A stretch of DNA of 64,000 bases from Tetrastigma voinierianum (GCA_016808115.1 JAEQBH010000193.1:1550001-1614000), one strand, 5' to 3'. Shown: positions 10,021 through 21,496, counted from the stretch's first letter. Numbers and translations: made by a program. The notes: a model not told the origin generated them from the letters alone.

Positions 10021-11504
10021 GGCGTACACAGTTTTAGTAAAACTAGCTTTTCTTTTTGGGAACCCAGAACGGGGGAAGAAGAAAACTCACTGTATATTTT
10101 AGAATATATATTTTTCTCTTTTCTTTTCTTTATTTTCTTGGATCTGAACCAGCGATCTGTTAGAATGTTGAAGCTAGAAGCAATATTTCAATTTCTTTAG
10201 AAATTACTGCCTGAGTTTAATGAAGTGCAGACAATTTAAGTCGTTTCTTCTCGGAGTTTATTGCAAGCTGCGATTAAGGTATAATTGATCAATGCTCCAT
10301 TGTATGTAATGCGGAGTTTTCGAAAGCATAACTTCCACTAGTTTGAATTTTATTGTTAGTTCTGCGTGCTCACATAAATTAGAATGAAGTACTTGGGCTT
10401 TGGGGGGGATTTATTTGATTGATGTGTTTTTTTTTTATAAAATTGTTCCCAATAGTAGTTTCGAATACCCGTCCAAGGATTGTATCCTACTCTGATTTCT
10501 AGGAGGCCCTTTGAGTGACACAGAGATGACGATTCCTGAGAGTTAGGAACATTCTACTTGTGGGTATGTTAGACCTTTATTGAAGAACTATTGAGCTCTG
10601 AGAGTTCACTTCGATAAATACCCAGTTCACTCATAATTGGTATTGGAAGGATTGTTATCAATTTAAATCATCAGAGATTTCACCTTAATTTTTGGAAAAC
10701 TCGTGATACATGTGTTATTGAAGATCTAATCAGGGAAGGGAAATTATCCATTAGATTTAAAGGATGAGTCATCAATTAAGTTATAGAAGTCTTGCAATGA
10801 CCACAGGTTGGGAAGTAAGAAATCTGCAGTCTCAAGAAATGGGTATGAAGTATTGAAAAAGAAAAATACCCAGATCTTGTAAAGAATATGTTGAATAAAA
10901 GTAGTTGATTAAACCCCTATCTTCGAGAGAAACATGGATATCTAATTGGTTAATAAAAGGAGAAATCCAACTTGCAATATCAGGGATCTTTGACAAATCC
11001 AGATCCAAATTTAAGACAGAGTTTTAAATGGGATATAATGCAGAAATTGACTGTTTCACAGTATTTCCTTATTAGTGTTCATTTTTACAGAGAACTGATT
11101 CAGTCCAACTTATCATAGTGTCTATAAGTTCATTCACTTATTTTTAATGTCCTAAGTTCTTTATGTTATCTTTAAGACAAGTATCCTTTAATCTTTAGTT
11201 GATAAATTTATCATTGAGGTTCAGATAGTATGGATCTTGAGTAGTTAAGGTAGTTGGTTTTGATAATCCAAGTCAATCTCTGTGGGAATGATATCTGGAC
11301 TTACATCCATTTTTTTACTACTTGTATGACCTGGGCACTTGTAGTGTCATAGACTAAGCTTATTCATAATTCTAGAACATTAAACCAGTTTTATTCATTT
11401 TAAAGAAACTCCAGTCCAATTTGACATGGCCACAGGAAAGTTGTAAGACTCCTGTAGAAGTGTTAAATTGAGAGGTTTAATCCCATCTGAATGAAGCAGT
11501 TTTA

Positions 11505-11520
11505 TGGCGCCGTTAAGGAT
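11505..11520 (+). other. primer-binding site of A2 (tRNA-Asp type, damaged)
   Basis: TGGCGCCGTTAAGGAT, seven bases after the LTR end. The first nine bases match the 3' end of plant tRNA-Asp and the remainder has lost the GCCGGGG part. About 210 bp of AT-rich leader without ORFs follows before gag. Confidence 0.75.
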
Positions 11521-11732
11521 TGAAAGGATTTGAATAAATCAATATTCTGACAAAAGAGAGAAATGCTAATTTGGACATTTTTCTAATTTTATTAAAAGAA
11601 ATACTCAAAAACAGTTTTGACAGTAGTGGCTACATAAGCTACTGATCTTTTAGAGAACTAAAATGATATATGATTTATGATACCACTGTTTCCAATTAAT
11701 CTCAATATGTCTTAATTTCAGGGGGTTGATTA

Positions 11733-13353
11733 ATGCACAGGAAGCCAGACTCAGACTTGTTTCCTATAAATATTGAATTGGAAAGAACACTGAGGAGCTT
11801 GAGGAAAGTCAGTAGAGTAAAAAAAGAAACTATGGCAGATGAAAGAATCGACCAGACGGTTAGACGAAACAACGATCGAAAAGACCTCCTATACGAGATA
11901 CAATGGAGGATTTGGAATTTGTCATCAAGCGGGAATGCTCGACGAGTCAAACGGCTTTCTTTGTAGATGCTAACAACTTTGAGCTTAAACCAACCTTGAT
12001 CACCATAGTTCAGCAGAATCAATTTACTGGCCATCCCACTGAAGATCCTAATGAGCATCTTGGCAGATTCCTTAGAATGGCAAACACAGTTAAGTTGAAT
12101 AATGTGAGACCAGAGGTAATAAAGCTGCACCTCTTCCCCTTTTCCCTGAGAGATATTGCAGCCACATGGTATGAATCATTACCATATGGCTCAGTTGATA
12201 CATGGGAAGAGTTAGTGGGAAACATTCTAAGCGATTTTTCCCCATCCTCCTTATGAAAGAAGAAGGGAAATCATAGTGTTCAATGAGGGGAGGATGAAAG
12301 CTTATCTTTGTATGGGAAAGGTACAAAAGGCTGCTAAAGAGATGTCCTATGCATGGTATAGATTTGAAGACAAAATGGATATTGTCTATCACTCTCTGAA
12401 TGACACTTCTAAGGGTATCATAGATGCTTCTTGCTGTGGGGCATTCAAGAGGAAAAGTGCAGGAAGGAGCGAGGATTTGATAACGAGACCTAGCGGAGAA
12501 TCTGACATGAAATCTCCATGCAGATTTACCACAAGGAACTCTGACAAGGCAAAAGGGAGTAGAGTCATTGAGTTGAGCAAAATGACGTCCATGGAAGCAA
12601 AACTAGATGCTATAATGCATAGAATGGATAAACAGGAGAAAAGACTACACTCTGCTCATGAAATTGGAGCAGTGGAAAGAGAAAAGATAAGAAGAGGTGT
12701 TGAGGGATCAGCTGATGAAGATCCTTATGCAGTTGAGGAGGCCAATTTCTTGAATGAACAAAGAAGCTATCATTTAAAGACAAATCCCAACTTCCCCACA
12801 CATCAATCCAGCACTAAGAAACCATGAGAACTTCTCATATGGTGGAGGAGCATCCATGAGGTTAAAAACTGAGGGGCGAGAATTTCCCATGAGGTATCAT
12901 CCACCAAGGTTCAGCGGCTCAAGGAGATAAAGAAATGAATATCAAGGTTAGAAAGAGGACCCGATCATTTTGAGAGCAGATGTTGCGATTCATGGGGATA
13001 ACAAAGGCTGCCTTCCACACCCATGACAAATTGCTGAGTTAGAGCTCTTAAATCCAACTCAAAAATGTTTCAATCTAACATAAATGCTTCCCTGAAGAAC
13101 TTGGAAACACAAGTTGGGCAATTGGCCTTGACCTTGCAAGAGCAGACAGAATGCATTCCTAGTGACACTAAGAGAATCCAAAAAAAAAAAAAAAAAAAGA
13201 GAGCGGATGCATGGTAGTCCCACTAAGGGTGGCAGGGAAATGAGTAACGAGTATAGCGAAGAGAAAGAAGATTGATAAAGAAGATAAAGCAAGCGGAGGA
13301 ATGTGGAGGGTAAGGCCAGGAGAAGACTACGATGTAGAGGAAGCAAATGGCGG
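11733..13353 (+). pseudogene. gag: A2 gag, 5' part, cut by insertion of B1
   Basis: The Met at 11733 starts a charged N-terminus, then the frame shifts. 11903-12256 contains the Retrotrans_gag core (QFTGHPTEDPNEHLGRFL, then LFPFSLRDIAATWYESLP), which in Athila packages element RNA in virus-like particles. 12276-12827 continues with GRMKAYLCMGK and a charged Glu/Lys-rich segment. Near 13060-13140 the phrase NLETQVGQLA is seen in another frame, as in A3 gag. A run of 19 A lies at 13180-13198. The sequence breaks at 13353 where LTR B1 begins and resumes at 49165. At least three frameshifts or stops are present. No CCHC zinc knuckle is visible, as is usual for Athila. Confidence 0.8.
13180..13198 (+). 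repeat. poly-A run in A2 gag
   Basis: Nineteen consecutive A within a purine-rich gag segment. It probably arose by slippage and disrupts the frame. Confidence 0.85.
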
Positions 13354-13425
13354 TGATTAGTGCCCAAAAAAGTGCTATTTTAGACCCTATTCAAGATAGG
13401 TTTTGGGTGCTTTGCGCACTAATCA
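13354..13425 (+). other. terminal hairpin at start of B1 LTR
   Basis: The first ten bases TGATTAGTGC pair with GCACTAATCA at the end of this 72-bp segment. Inside, CCCAAAA pairs with TTTTGGG, and CCTAT with ATAGG. In B2 the corresponding stem reads CTCAAAA/TTTTGAG, which preserves pairing. Confidence 0.65.
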
Positions 13426-13659
13426 TATCGATTAAGCCCGGTGAGCGTGTGTGAGTCCACTTAGTACCATGATGCCATTTCGAGTTTGTTTTGGTAATTT
13501 GTTGGTCTTTGCGTACCTCAGCCATTTAGTTCAAATCGATGTTAAGATAAATTAGCCAGTGCGAGATTCACGATGTCTTCATCCATTAAAAATGAGGGAA
13601 TGTGAAATGGATTTTGAAAGGAAGGAGGATGCGAGTGGATGCGATGCTTGACGTCGTAA

Positions 13660-13990
13660 ATGACGAATTTCGCTATGATTGCGAAAATTTCGCTAGGGTG
13701 CCGAGAATTGCAATCCTTGGCAAAATTACGCAATCCTAAGCGAAATTGAGAATTTTAATGACTAGCGAAATTTCGCTAACTAAGCGAATTCTTGTGCCTA
13801 AGCGAAAATTCCCAAATTCTATATCACCTGAGAATTCGCTGAAATTTGCGAAGTCTTGTTAATAACAAAATTTCTTGATTTATTATCTACGTAGAATTCA
13901 GCTAGGCTAGAAATTTATTAAACTAATGAGAATTTTAAGCTATGCTAAGCGAAATTCTCCTACATAGCGAAATTGCTGCCCCTGTGTTTT
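13660..13990 (+). promoter_or_regulatory. AGCGAAATTTCGCT palindrome array in U3 of B1 5' LTR
   Basis: A perfect AGCGAAATTTCGCT lies at 13764-13777, surrounded by many half sites (TTCGCTA, AGCGAAAT, TTGCGAA), some mutated. The array ends about 120 bp before the TATA box. The regulatory role is inference from position and recurrence. Confidence 0.7.
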
Positions 13991-14105
13991 TGGTGTTTTT
14001 GGTATTTTTGGTTCTAAACGACCACGTTTTGATGTATTACCATTTTGACCCTTATGTAATTTCATATTTTAGGCATTTTAGTATTTTCACACTTTGGGTT
14101 GTTAC

Positions 14106-14113
14106 TATATAAA
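14106..14113 (+). promoter_or_regulatory. TATA box of B1 5' LTR
   Basis: TATATAAA in 'ctatataaacccc', repeated at 48296-48303 in the 3' LTR. A pyrimidine-rich tract ending in TTTCTAGG follows about 80-115 bp downstream. Confidence 0.65.
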
Positions 14114-14978
14114 CCCCACAAACTTGTAACCTAAGCAACTTTTTCATTTTTATAACGAGTTTCCCAGCTTTCATTTTGAGGTTTCATTTGCTCTCTTCTC
14201 TCTCCTCTTTCTTTCATTTCTAGGGCACTTGAACCACACCCCTTGGGGATGACAACTCAAGGGATGCTTAGCCTAAACCTCCTGTATGAAAAGGGTTGCT
14301 AGCTTGGTTTGGGGCTACTATGAGGTTGTCTCTTGTTTTAAATGATATAGGTGTTGCATTTATGGTTCCATACCTTCCAAACTAGGGTTTAATGCCATTT
14401 AATGTTGTTCCTTTGGTGATACTTGCCATGCTTTGGGGTTCGGTGCATACTTAATGCTAGATCTTTGTTTGATATCACTTCCCAGATGCCATTCACAGTA
14501 TTGAAATGAGGTTGAGTGCTAGGTTTTAAAATGAATGGGACTTTGAATGCATAATACTTGTCTTGACTCAAATAGGAGTGGTTCTAGGGTTCGTTTATAT
14601 AGTTAAACAAGATCGGTTTTGGCTTTGACTATATGTCATTTGCCTTTAATGCGAGGAAGAACCAGAGACTCTTGTAATAGCCCCATGTTGTCAAGCTAGT
14701 GACCCAAGCCTTCAAGGTTACCATTTCACACTTCACTTTAAACCATTACCGTTAGTCAGTGAACCTACAACCCCCACTGTTTTTAACAAAATCCAAAAAT
14801 CCAAACAAAAGCCTCACCATTTTCAAACACTAATGCAAATCATTCGTGGGATGAAAACCCATCCCCGTGTTCGACCCTAGACCGCTATCTTTGCGTTAGC
14901 TTAGCTACGGCAATAGGAGGAACTAAGGATACAAATATTGTTGATTCAAGATCACCCTACGAAGTAGCACGAATCAAA

Positions 14979-14998
14979 TGGCGTCGTTCTGTAGGGGA
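14979..14998 (+). other. primer-binding site of B1 (damaged)
   Basis: Begins TGGCGTCGTTCTGTAGGGGA, two bases after the LTR end, versus the canonical TGGCGCCGTTGCCGGGGA. It is complementary to tRNA-Asp. About 220 bp of leader follows, in which I see no reading frame. Confidence 0.75.
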
Positions 14999-15199
14999 TG
15001 GTGCCAAACTCGTATGATGAGTTGATGTGTACTTGTAATCCACATTACAAGTCTTGGTGACCTTTAGTCCTTTTGAATTTAGTGTGCGAGAGCGCAAGTT
15101 TCTTCACTTAGCGATCTTTTATAACATTTTTGTTTCTTGCGGTCAGTTTTTGTTTTAACTAACACTTGACCTTTTTGTAAGTTTGTTTTGTGTTCCTTG

Positions 15200-16560
15200 T
15201 TTGTGCTGAACGTGCTTAGCGGTGTTTATGCGACCTTTGGGACAGAGGGACATCGAATTAGCGCAAGAGTGAGTGCACCAATTGAACAAGGCATGAAATC
15301 GAGTGTGCACGAGTGACAAATGGATCCTCTGCACCGAGGAACGACCAAAGTCAACAAACTCCTCCCATGAATCAAGCGGCATCTGGTCGATGAGGGAACA
15401 TACACCCTCCTAAGTTAGTGCCCCCTCCTGCGTCATACCTCCTGGCAGAGGATGTAGCGGTGAGACCACTACCCCAGTGCCCTGCTTCCCACATTTCATG
15501 GTATGGAGAATGAGAATCCATGTTACACATGCAGGATTTTGAGGGAGTATGCACAACTTTTTAAGGAGGGTATAATCGACATGTGGATTTACTGAAGCTG
15601 AAAGCATTTCCTTGACCTTTGAAGGACAAAGCAATATGGCTTCCAATTCAGTAGAAACGATTAGAGTGGGGTACACTCTTGGTAGATTTTGAAGAAATTC
15701 TTCAGTGCAACCAAGACCAACAGTTTGAAGAGGCGGATTTACACTTGGCCTATGACAATGAGAAGTTTTATCAGTGTTGGGAAAGATTCATGGATACCAT
15801 CAGTGCTTGTCCACATCATGGTTTCGACACCTGGATGTTAGTGAATCATTTCTATAATGGCATGTCCCTTATGAAACAATTGCTAGAAACCATGTGTGGA
15901 GGTGATTTTTAAGTAAAAATCAGGATGAAGCTATGGATTTCTTGAGTTATGTGGCTAAACTTCCAAGGGTTGGGATGAGCCAAACCGAGAGGTGGAGAAA
16001 ATGCAGGGCCCTCACCCCGCTGAGGGAGGGATTTTACACTAGGAGGACATGGAAATGAAAGCAAAAATTTCGACCCTAGCTAGGAGGTGGAGGAGTTAGA
16101 AGGAAAGAGGCTCCACGAAGTGCGGTGGCGAGAAACCTTTGCACGGGACCCATTCACCGGGTTGTCAACCCCTTTGCCCGATCCGGGAGAACATCATCCA
16201 TGTGCCCCTTCAGTGAAGGATTTGATGTTAGAATATGCAAATGTTGTAGGTCAATAAAAGCCACAACCTAATGCCCCATATGGTAATACCTACAATTCCA
16301 ATTGGAAAAATCACCCTAACCTCTCCTGGAAACCTAATCCCCCTGCCTATGTGCCCCCAGGTGCCAAACCACAGTTTGGTTCCTCATCTCAAACCCTGTG
16401 CTACCATCCTCCTCTCCTTTGGAACCAAAGCCATAGAATTTGAGCGAGGTGGTGGGAAACTTTGTGGAAGAGCAAAGGGGATCGATGCACAAAGGTAACA
16501 AGGATTGACCTTGTAGAAATTACCATGAACAAGAGAATAGATGGGGCTTGAGAGCAATCT
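15200..16560 (+). pseudogene. gag: B1 gag (heavily broken)
   Basis: The best open piece is 15679-15912 with EKFYQCWERFMDTISACPHH, followed by WMLVNHFYNGMS. It matches B2 gag at 41958-41527 (KFYQRWERFLETISACPHHG) closely. Upstream, SMREHTPS near 15385 corresponds to the B2 phrase RTMRDHIHPP. Downstream to about 16560 the frame is lost, with Pro-rich pieces (PNPPAYVPPG style, about 16330-16370). It would form the capsid-like shell. Stops and indels occur every 50-150 bp. Confidence 0.7.
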
Positions 16561-16599
16561 TAATCGGAAAATAGACAACTGCGGTATTCAATCACAGAT

Positions 16600-17776
16600 C
16601 CATGATAATGCAGGTACGGGAGAGAGGAAGGTTCCTTCCCGAGCAAATCGAATCAGAAGGAGTCGTGAAGGAGGTTCTGGCTCCCAAATCCACGTTGACA
16701 ATTCGGGGGATGGATGGTAAAATCCATAATCACTCCCGGGGAGTGGAAGAGAAATGAAAAACCCGAGCCCATGGGTCTTGAAAATGCAAAAGGGAAAGGA
16801 AGAAATTTTGAACTTGAGAGGGTGATCGGTGAAGACTTCAGTGAAGCCTTTGCATGCCACCTCCATTTCCCGAGGCGAAGCAAAGAAGAAGGCATCCCGA
16901 TGGCGGGCATCCTAGAAGTCCTAAGGTGAAAGGTCAACATACCCCTTTTGGACATCATCAAACAAGTCCCTGCCTATGCAAAGTTTTTGAAGGACCTTTG
17001 TACAATCAAAAAGGGGTTGGGTATTGAGAAGAAAGCCTTCCTAACTGAACAAGTCAGTGCCATAATCCAAAGCAAGAACCCAGTCAAATACAAGGATCCA
17101 GGATCCCCCACAATTTCAGTCAACATTGGAGGGACTTGCATAGACAAGGCATTGCTCGATTTAGGGGCAAGTGTAAAGCACAAGCCGTGCTCGGTGTATA
17201 AGCGATTGGGTTTAGGGAGCTTAAACCCTGACAACATCACATTGTCATTAGGTGATAGATCGTTAGAAGATTCCTAAGGAATAGTTGAGGATGTATTGAG
17301 TGAGGTAGACAAATTCTCTTGCCAGTAGACTTTGTAGTGCTTGATACGAGGCCAATAGCAAGTGGGCCCCAATCATGTGCCCGATTATCTGGGAGAAGAT
17401 GCATTTTTGGCCACTTCGATGCAATCATCAGCGCGAAATGGAGTCATGCAACTCACATTTGGCAACATGACATTGGAGCTCAACATTTTTCACTTGACCC
17501 ACAAGCACAAACCAGTGGAGGGTGATGAGGAAGAAAGAAATGAAGTCTGCTCAGTTGGTCATAATGCAGGGAAGCCAAATGTCCTTAAATTCGCGAGTGG
17601 TTAACCAGGGTGAAGCAATTGTTTGGGAGTTGCCATCAGGCACCACTGCAGAGAAATTGGTCAGCTCAAAATCACCCAGTGAGAAAGAGAAAATCAACAA
17701 TGGGAAATTAAGCATCAAGGCATTAGCTCAGGCCACTGCCGGGGTTGAGGAGCTTCTCCTCTTTGACCCTCCTTGA
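16600..17776 (+). pseudogene. B1 protease region
   Basis: 16948-17276 contains DIIKQVPAYAKFLKDLCTIK, the conserved gag/protease linker of Athila elements, and then ALLDLGAS at about 17152-17172, a retropepsin active site of the D-x-G type. SVYKRLGLG follows. The next block (17281-17430) carries FPVDFVVLDT- and LGRPFLATS-like phrases across two frames. 17522-17776 is a linker normally just before RT, ending in ELLLFDPP and a stop. RT does not follow. The retropepsin would process the Gag polyprotein. Confidence 0.75.
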
Positions 17777-18100
17777 GTAAATCAATGAATTTGGGCTGGT
17801 TTGAGTGTTCTGCAAACCAAATTACTGACTCGATAATTTATAGTTTGTTTAAATTGGTGAATTTTCAATTTTAGGTTATTCTTAGTGGTTTCCCGATTTG
17901 CTTGACTTTCCTTTTAAGTAGCATAAGTTAATGTATTTTTATTTTTCTTTTTTGTTATTAGGTTTAATTATTTTGTTCTCTTTAGTGTTGTTTTATATGG
18001 TCTAATTAAATAATTTTTTTATTATTATTGCGGGAGGAAGGCGGATTTTGGGGTGAGATTTCGCTATAATGTGAGAGTCAGCCACAGTGACCCTTCGGCT
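17777..18100 (+). other. AT-rich linker where RT-RNase H-integrase would be expected
   Basis: About 320 bp of T-rich noncoding sequence directly joins the pre-RT linker to the env-position region. It ends with a single 'gagatttcgctat' half palindrome near 18056. B2 has the same arrangement (39519-39800, minus), so the loss of pol belongs to the family rather than to one copy. Confidence 0.65.
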
Positions 18101-20032
18101 CCCCTTCAAAGCTCTATTTAAACAAAGGGAGGGCCAAACGACTTCATTTCTATTACCCAGTAGGGCCACGAGCCTCCCGATAAGTAGAGGCCCCTGCCCA
18201 GAGCCCAGGTTATGCCAGATCCTTTGCGCCCTTTGCCACAACCCTTGCCGCCCGTGAGCCTGGCTTTTGTGCATCGCCTCCACATCCCAAGCCCGAGGTT
18301 GCATCACTTTGCTGCCCTTGCATGGCCTTGCAAGCGGAGTGCCTGACCCGACTGGTCTGGCGCCACGAGCCTTTGCCCACGTGATTGCCACCCAGTCCGG
18401 TGTTAGCTATTCCACTGTGCCTTTGCCCTAAGTACCCTTAGTCGGTTGAGCCACAGTTGGATTCCGGTGGTCTCATTCTTTGTTTCCGAGCCACGTACCT
18501 TTATACATACCTCTGAGGTCCTTTCGGATTACGACCATGGTCGCACGGAGGTGGAGTCACTTTGAGGAGCCTAGAGTCGGGTTCGGCCTCCAGGCTTGGC
18601 GGGCGAGGCCCAGGCTCGGCTCCGGTCCGAGGCAGTCAGCGAGGCCTCAGGGTTCATGAGATATCAGACGGATGGGACCGGGCCTCTGATGCCTGGGAGA
18701 TCGGGAGGCAGGCCCTCAAGCGGGCCCGTACATCAGGCCCGAGGGAGTCTTCAGCATCTAGGCCCGAGCCATCGTCCCCAGCAGCAACGGAGGCCTCCTC
18801 ATCGCCCCCCGGTTACTGTAGGGTGAACTGACCTCTTTTACAGGGACCAGATTCGGGAACGTGGGGCTCCACGCTAGAGATTTCATGGAGGAGAGTCGTA
18901 TTCGTCCCGACAACCAGTGATCCCAGTTCGAGATTCCATGCGACTAATTAGACATTGCTCTCTTCTGCCCGTTTATGACGCCACGCGGTTCTCTGCAATC
19001 ACGGTGGTGCTTGATTCTACTATTTATGACCTCGGGGCCTTGAGTCATTTGGAGCTCCGATTCGGTATTGATGATCGACACGGGTACTCGGTGGCAGACA
19101 TTTTTCGCGACGTGGGCACAACGGGCGGTCTTGAGCAGTGCAGGTCTCCCGAGGCCCGACCTCGTGGGCTCCCGGAGAGATGGTGTTGTCTGGCTCGAGA
19201 CATGCTGCGGGGCAGTGCTCTTAGAGGCTGGCGGCTCCGCGGATGCTTCTTATTGATCATACGCTCCGGTTGACCTCTTCCGCTCGACTCGTCCGGCGTG
19301 GGGAGGCTATTCTCGAGGCTCGTCTGCAGGATCTCGGAGGATCGTTCAGTCCTCTACAGGTTGGTGATGGCCAGCCTTGCTACATTTGAGAGATAGGTCC
19401 GCAGCAGGGCACGGCTCGGCAGTATACCCTTCAGCGATACCGACTTTTGAGCCAGGTCACCAGGTACTTGGGCTCGAGGAGGAGCCCATAGAGGGAGGAT
19501 CAGGATGCCTCGGGTCTTTGTCTTTGGGCGAGCCATGGTGATGCCTATTTCTTTTCTCCTCGGCGACGGGACCCGGAAGGAGGTACCGGATGAGGAGCGG
19601 AAGATTCGAGAGGAAGTAGTCCTTGCTCCCAAGGTAGAGATGGAGAGGAGTCCGGTGCGGATATATCTCCTGCGTCTCTCCTCCTCCACGCGACCCACGG
19701 CCCTGGCGACACTCTCGGCCCATCATACCGTACGGCCTCTCGAATACGTTCATGCGTTACCGGGGAGATAGCAAGTGTTATGGATCTTTGTCTGTTCATT
19801 AGCCTCTACACAGGCATCGATGGACCAGAGGTTGACTCAGCGAGACTACTTTAGAGCAGTGTCATACCATGCTCGGCCCGGATCCATGAGTCACCTCGGT
19901 CTCAGCATGTTCACGACCATAGAGATAGGCAATGGCGACAACATTAGCCTCCTTAGACATCTTTGGCCACAGCAGCGGCTCTCGGACCCACCACCACCGC
20001 GAGGTGGGGTGGTCACGCTCCTAATCTCCTAA
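18101..20032 (+). pseudogene. B1 env-position ORF (broken)
   Basis: GC-rich coding remnant. 18562-18831 holds an Arg/Ser/Gly-rich part with KRARTSGPRESS, a phrase I recall from grapevine gypsy env-position ORFs. 18917-19273 holds RDSMRLIRHCSLLPVYD, then LELRFGIDDRHGYSVADI, the same domain as in B2 and at 7360-7560. 19274-20032 continues in several frames without a clear domain. The function is unknown, and no signal peptide or membrane helix is evident. The GC content is much higher than in the flanking UTR and linker. It is interrupted by stops and frameshifts throughout. Confidence 0.65.
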
Positions 20033-20635
20033 ACTCCTATCCACATGACATGTTTCTATTTTGGCCCAGGAGGAAAAGTTAGAGTTTGGAGTGTCTTTAT
20101 TATGTTTTTATCTGAGTTTCGGCTTTATCAGCTGCCTGCTCATTTTGTACACCAGTTCATGTAATAGCCAAAAAGTAGGCAGCGATAATGCCATTATGTT
20201 TAGCTATATTAAGCATGTATTAGCCATTTCGGTTATATCAAAAGCTTTATAGCATTATTTAGATTTACTACACTTTTGCAAATCACTTTTGTGCCTCCAC
20301 TTTGTGTATCTACTTTTGCCTTCAATTGAACAATTGAATTGCTTTTAATTGAACAATTGAATTGCCTTTAATTGGAAAATTGAATCCCTGTTGATGCCTT
20401 AATGTTAGAACAATTCCATGCATGATTTAGTTTTTGGTCAATTGAGATTTCAGCATAGTCAACCTTGAACATTCCCCCTTTAGCTTATTCACACACTGCA
20501 CACCAGTTTGTACCAATAGGCTGTGAAATTATGTACCTCCTTTCACTTTGCAAAGCCGACCTTAAATTTGTTGACGACCCATAATAGGTTTGTGTTACCC
20601 AAGTATGAAGACCAATGAAGTCTTCCAAAAAGGAA

Positions 20636-20685
<50 letters not shown>

Positions 20686-21392
20686 AAAGAAAAGAAGAAA
20701 AAGAAAAATAAAAGTCGTGACGCTTTGCCTTGAAACCCGAACACGGTCCGAGGGGTATATGGCGAAAGCCTTTAAAGCCCGGTGCCCTAAACCTTCATTG
20801 GTCGGGAGTCATCGATTTAGTGTTCGTTACACGGGTGGATAGGTAGAGTTTAGCTTGTTGTAGGTGCTTAATTCTCAAAGTCATTCGGAGTCCGGGGTGA
20901 AGCCTGTAGAGTTTGTGGTCAAGTGATCCTTTTGGCTTGGTGCCCTAAACCTTAATTGGTTAGGAGTCATCGGTGGACCCCCGTTACACGGACTTTGGTG
21001 AAGTCGAGTTTTTAGCATTGCACCCTACATAGCAATCAAGGAAGAAATAAGGCGCCGCTAGCCCATTAGGTTGGTCAGGTTTAAGGCCATGGCGGTAGCT
21101 AGGTTGGGGGAGGAATAGCTTTGCAAATTTATTGGCTCAAGTGGATTTACCTTAGGAACAATTAGATTTGTTGGAAATTCAGGTTGATTTCCTTGAAATT
21201 GGCATTGCCACTAAAACTTGTTCTTGTATGGTTATGTTCTCTCATGTCGGTTTTTCATCACGGGATGCCAAATTATTCATGCTAAGGTAAAGGCTTACAC
21301 ATTACATACACTTTGAACCACATAAACTTTTGAGAAAGCTACTTTGCATACATACCCTTTTGTTTTAGCATTGCTGAGGACTAGCAACGTGT
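20033..21392 (+). other. B1 3' untranslated region with duplicated segment
   Basis: Noncoding. It has a poly-A/purine tract at 20633-20710 (B2 has the equivalent at 36779-36828 on the minus strand). Two imperfect direct repeats of about 57 bp lie at 20779-20836 and 20938-20994 ('ggtgccctaaacctt...gggagtcatcg...cgttacacgg'). It ends with 'gctgaggactagcaacgt' before the polypurine tract. B2 carries the same layout at 36103-37440. Confidence 0.6.
20646..20683 (+). repeat. poly-A run in B1 3' UTR
   Basis: Thirty-eight consecutive A followed by AAGAAAAG-type purines. A Lys-rich reading frame across it is an artefact. Confidence 0.9.
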
Positions 21393-21404
21393 CGGTTGGG
21401 GGTG
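21393..21404 (+). other. polypurine tract of B1
   Basis: CGGTTGGGGGTG directly before TGATTG, the start of the 3' LTR. The B2 equivalent is GGTTGGGGGGTG on the minus strand at 36102-36091. Confidence 0.8.
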
Positions 21405-21496
21405 TGATTGCCCCAGTGCTATTTTGAACCTATTAAAGATAGGTTTGGGTGCTTTTACGCACTAATCATATCCAATTAAGCCAATTGACAAATTAG
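21405..21496 (+). repeat. B1 3' LTR, first part (92 bp), cut by A3
   Basis: It matches the first 90 bases of the 5' LTR (hairpin with CCTAT/ATAGG and 'gcactaatcatatc'), then stops where the A3 LTR begins at 21497. The LTR resumes at 47649 with 'gtccacttagtacca', which matches 13455 onwards. Confidence 0.8.

Larger units (their letters stand above)
8532..11498 (+). repeat. 5' LTR of A2
   Basis: It aligns with 56529-59430, for example at 'actcattgaattttt' near the start and at the identical run near 11060-11200 versus 59000-59130. The expected TGATGAGTAAAATACTCAT start is damaged here to TGGGTAAAACTCAT. It ends GAAGCA just before the primer site. The palindrome array is 8707-9940, the TATA box 10013-10020 and the pyrimidine tract about 10110-10140. 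Confidence 0.85.
13354..14976 (+). repeat. 5' LTR of B1
   Basis: It starts TGATTAGTGC and ends GCACGAATCA, short inverted ends shared with B2 (TGATTAGTGC...GGCACTAATCA). Order: terminal hairpin 13354-13425, TTCGC palindrome array about 13660-13990, TATA box 14106-14113, pyrimidine tract 14190-14222, then a U5-like region containing 'gatgaaaacccatcc', which is shared with the 3' copy near 49046. Confidence 0.85.

Noticed and set aside
20615..20842. Lys-rich 75-codon frame
   Set aside because: It is a translation of the poly-A and purine tract in the B1 3' UTR.
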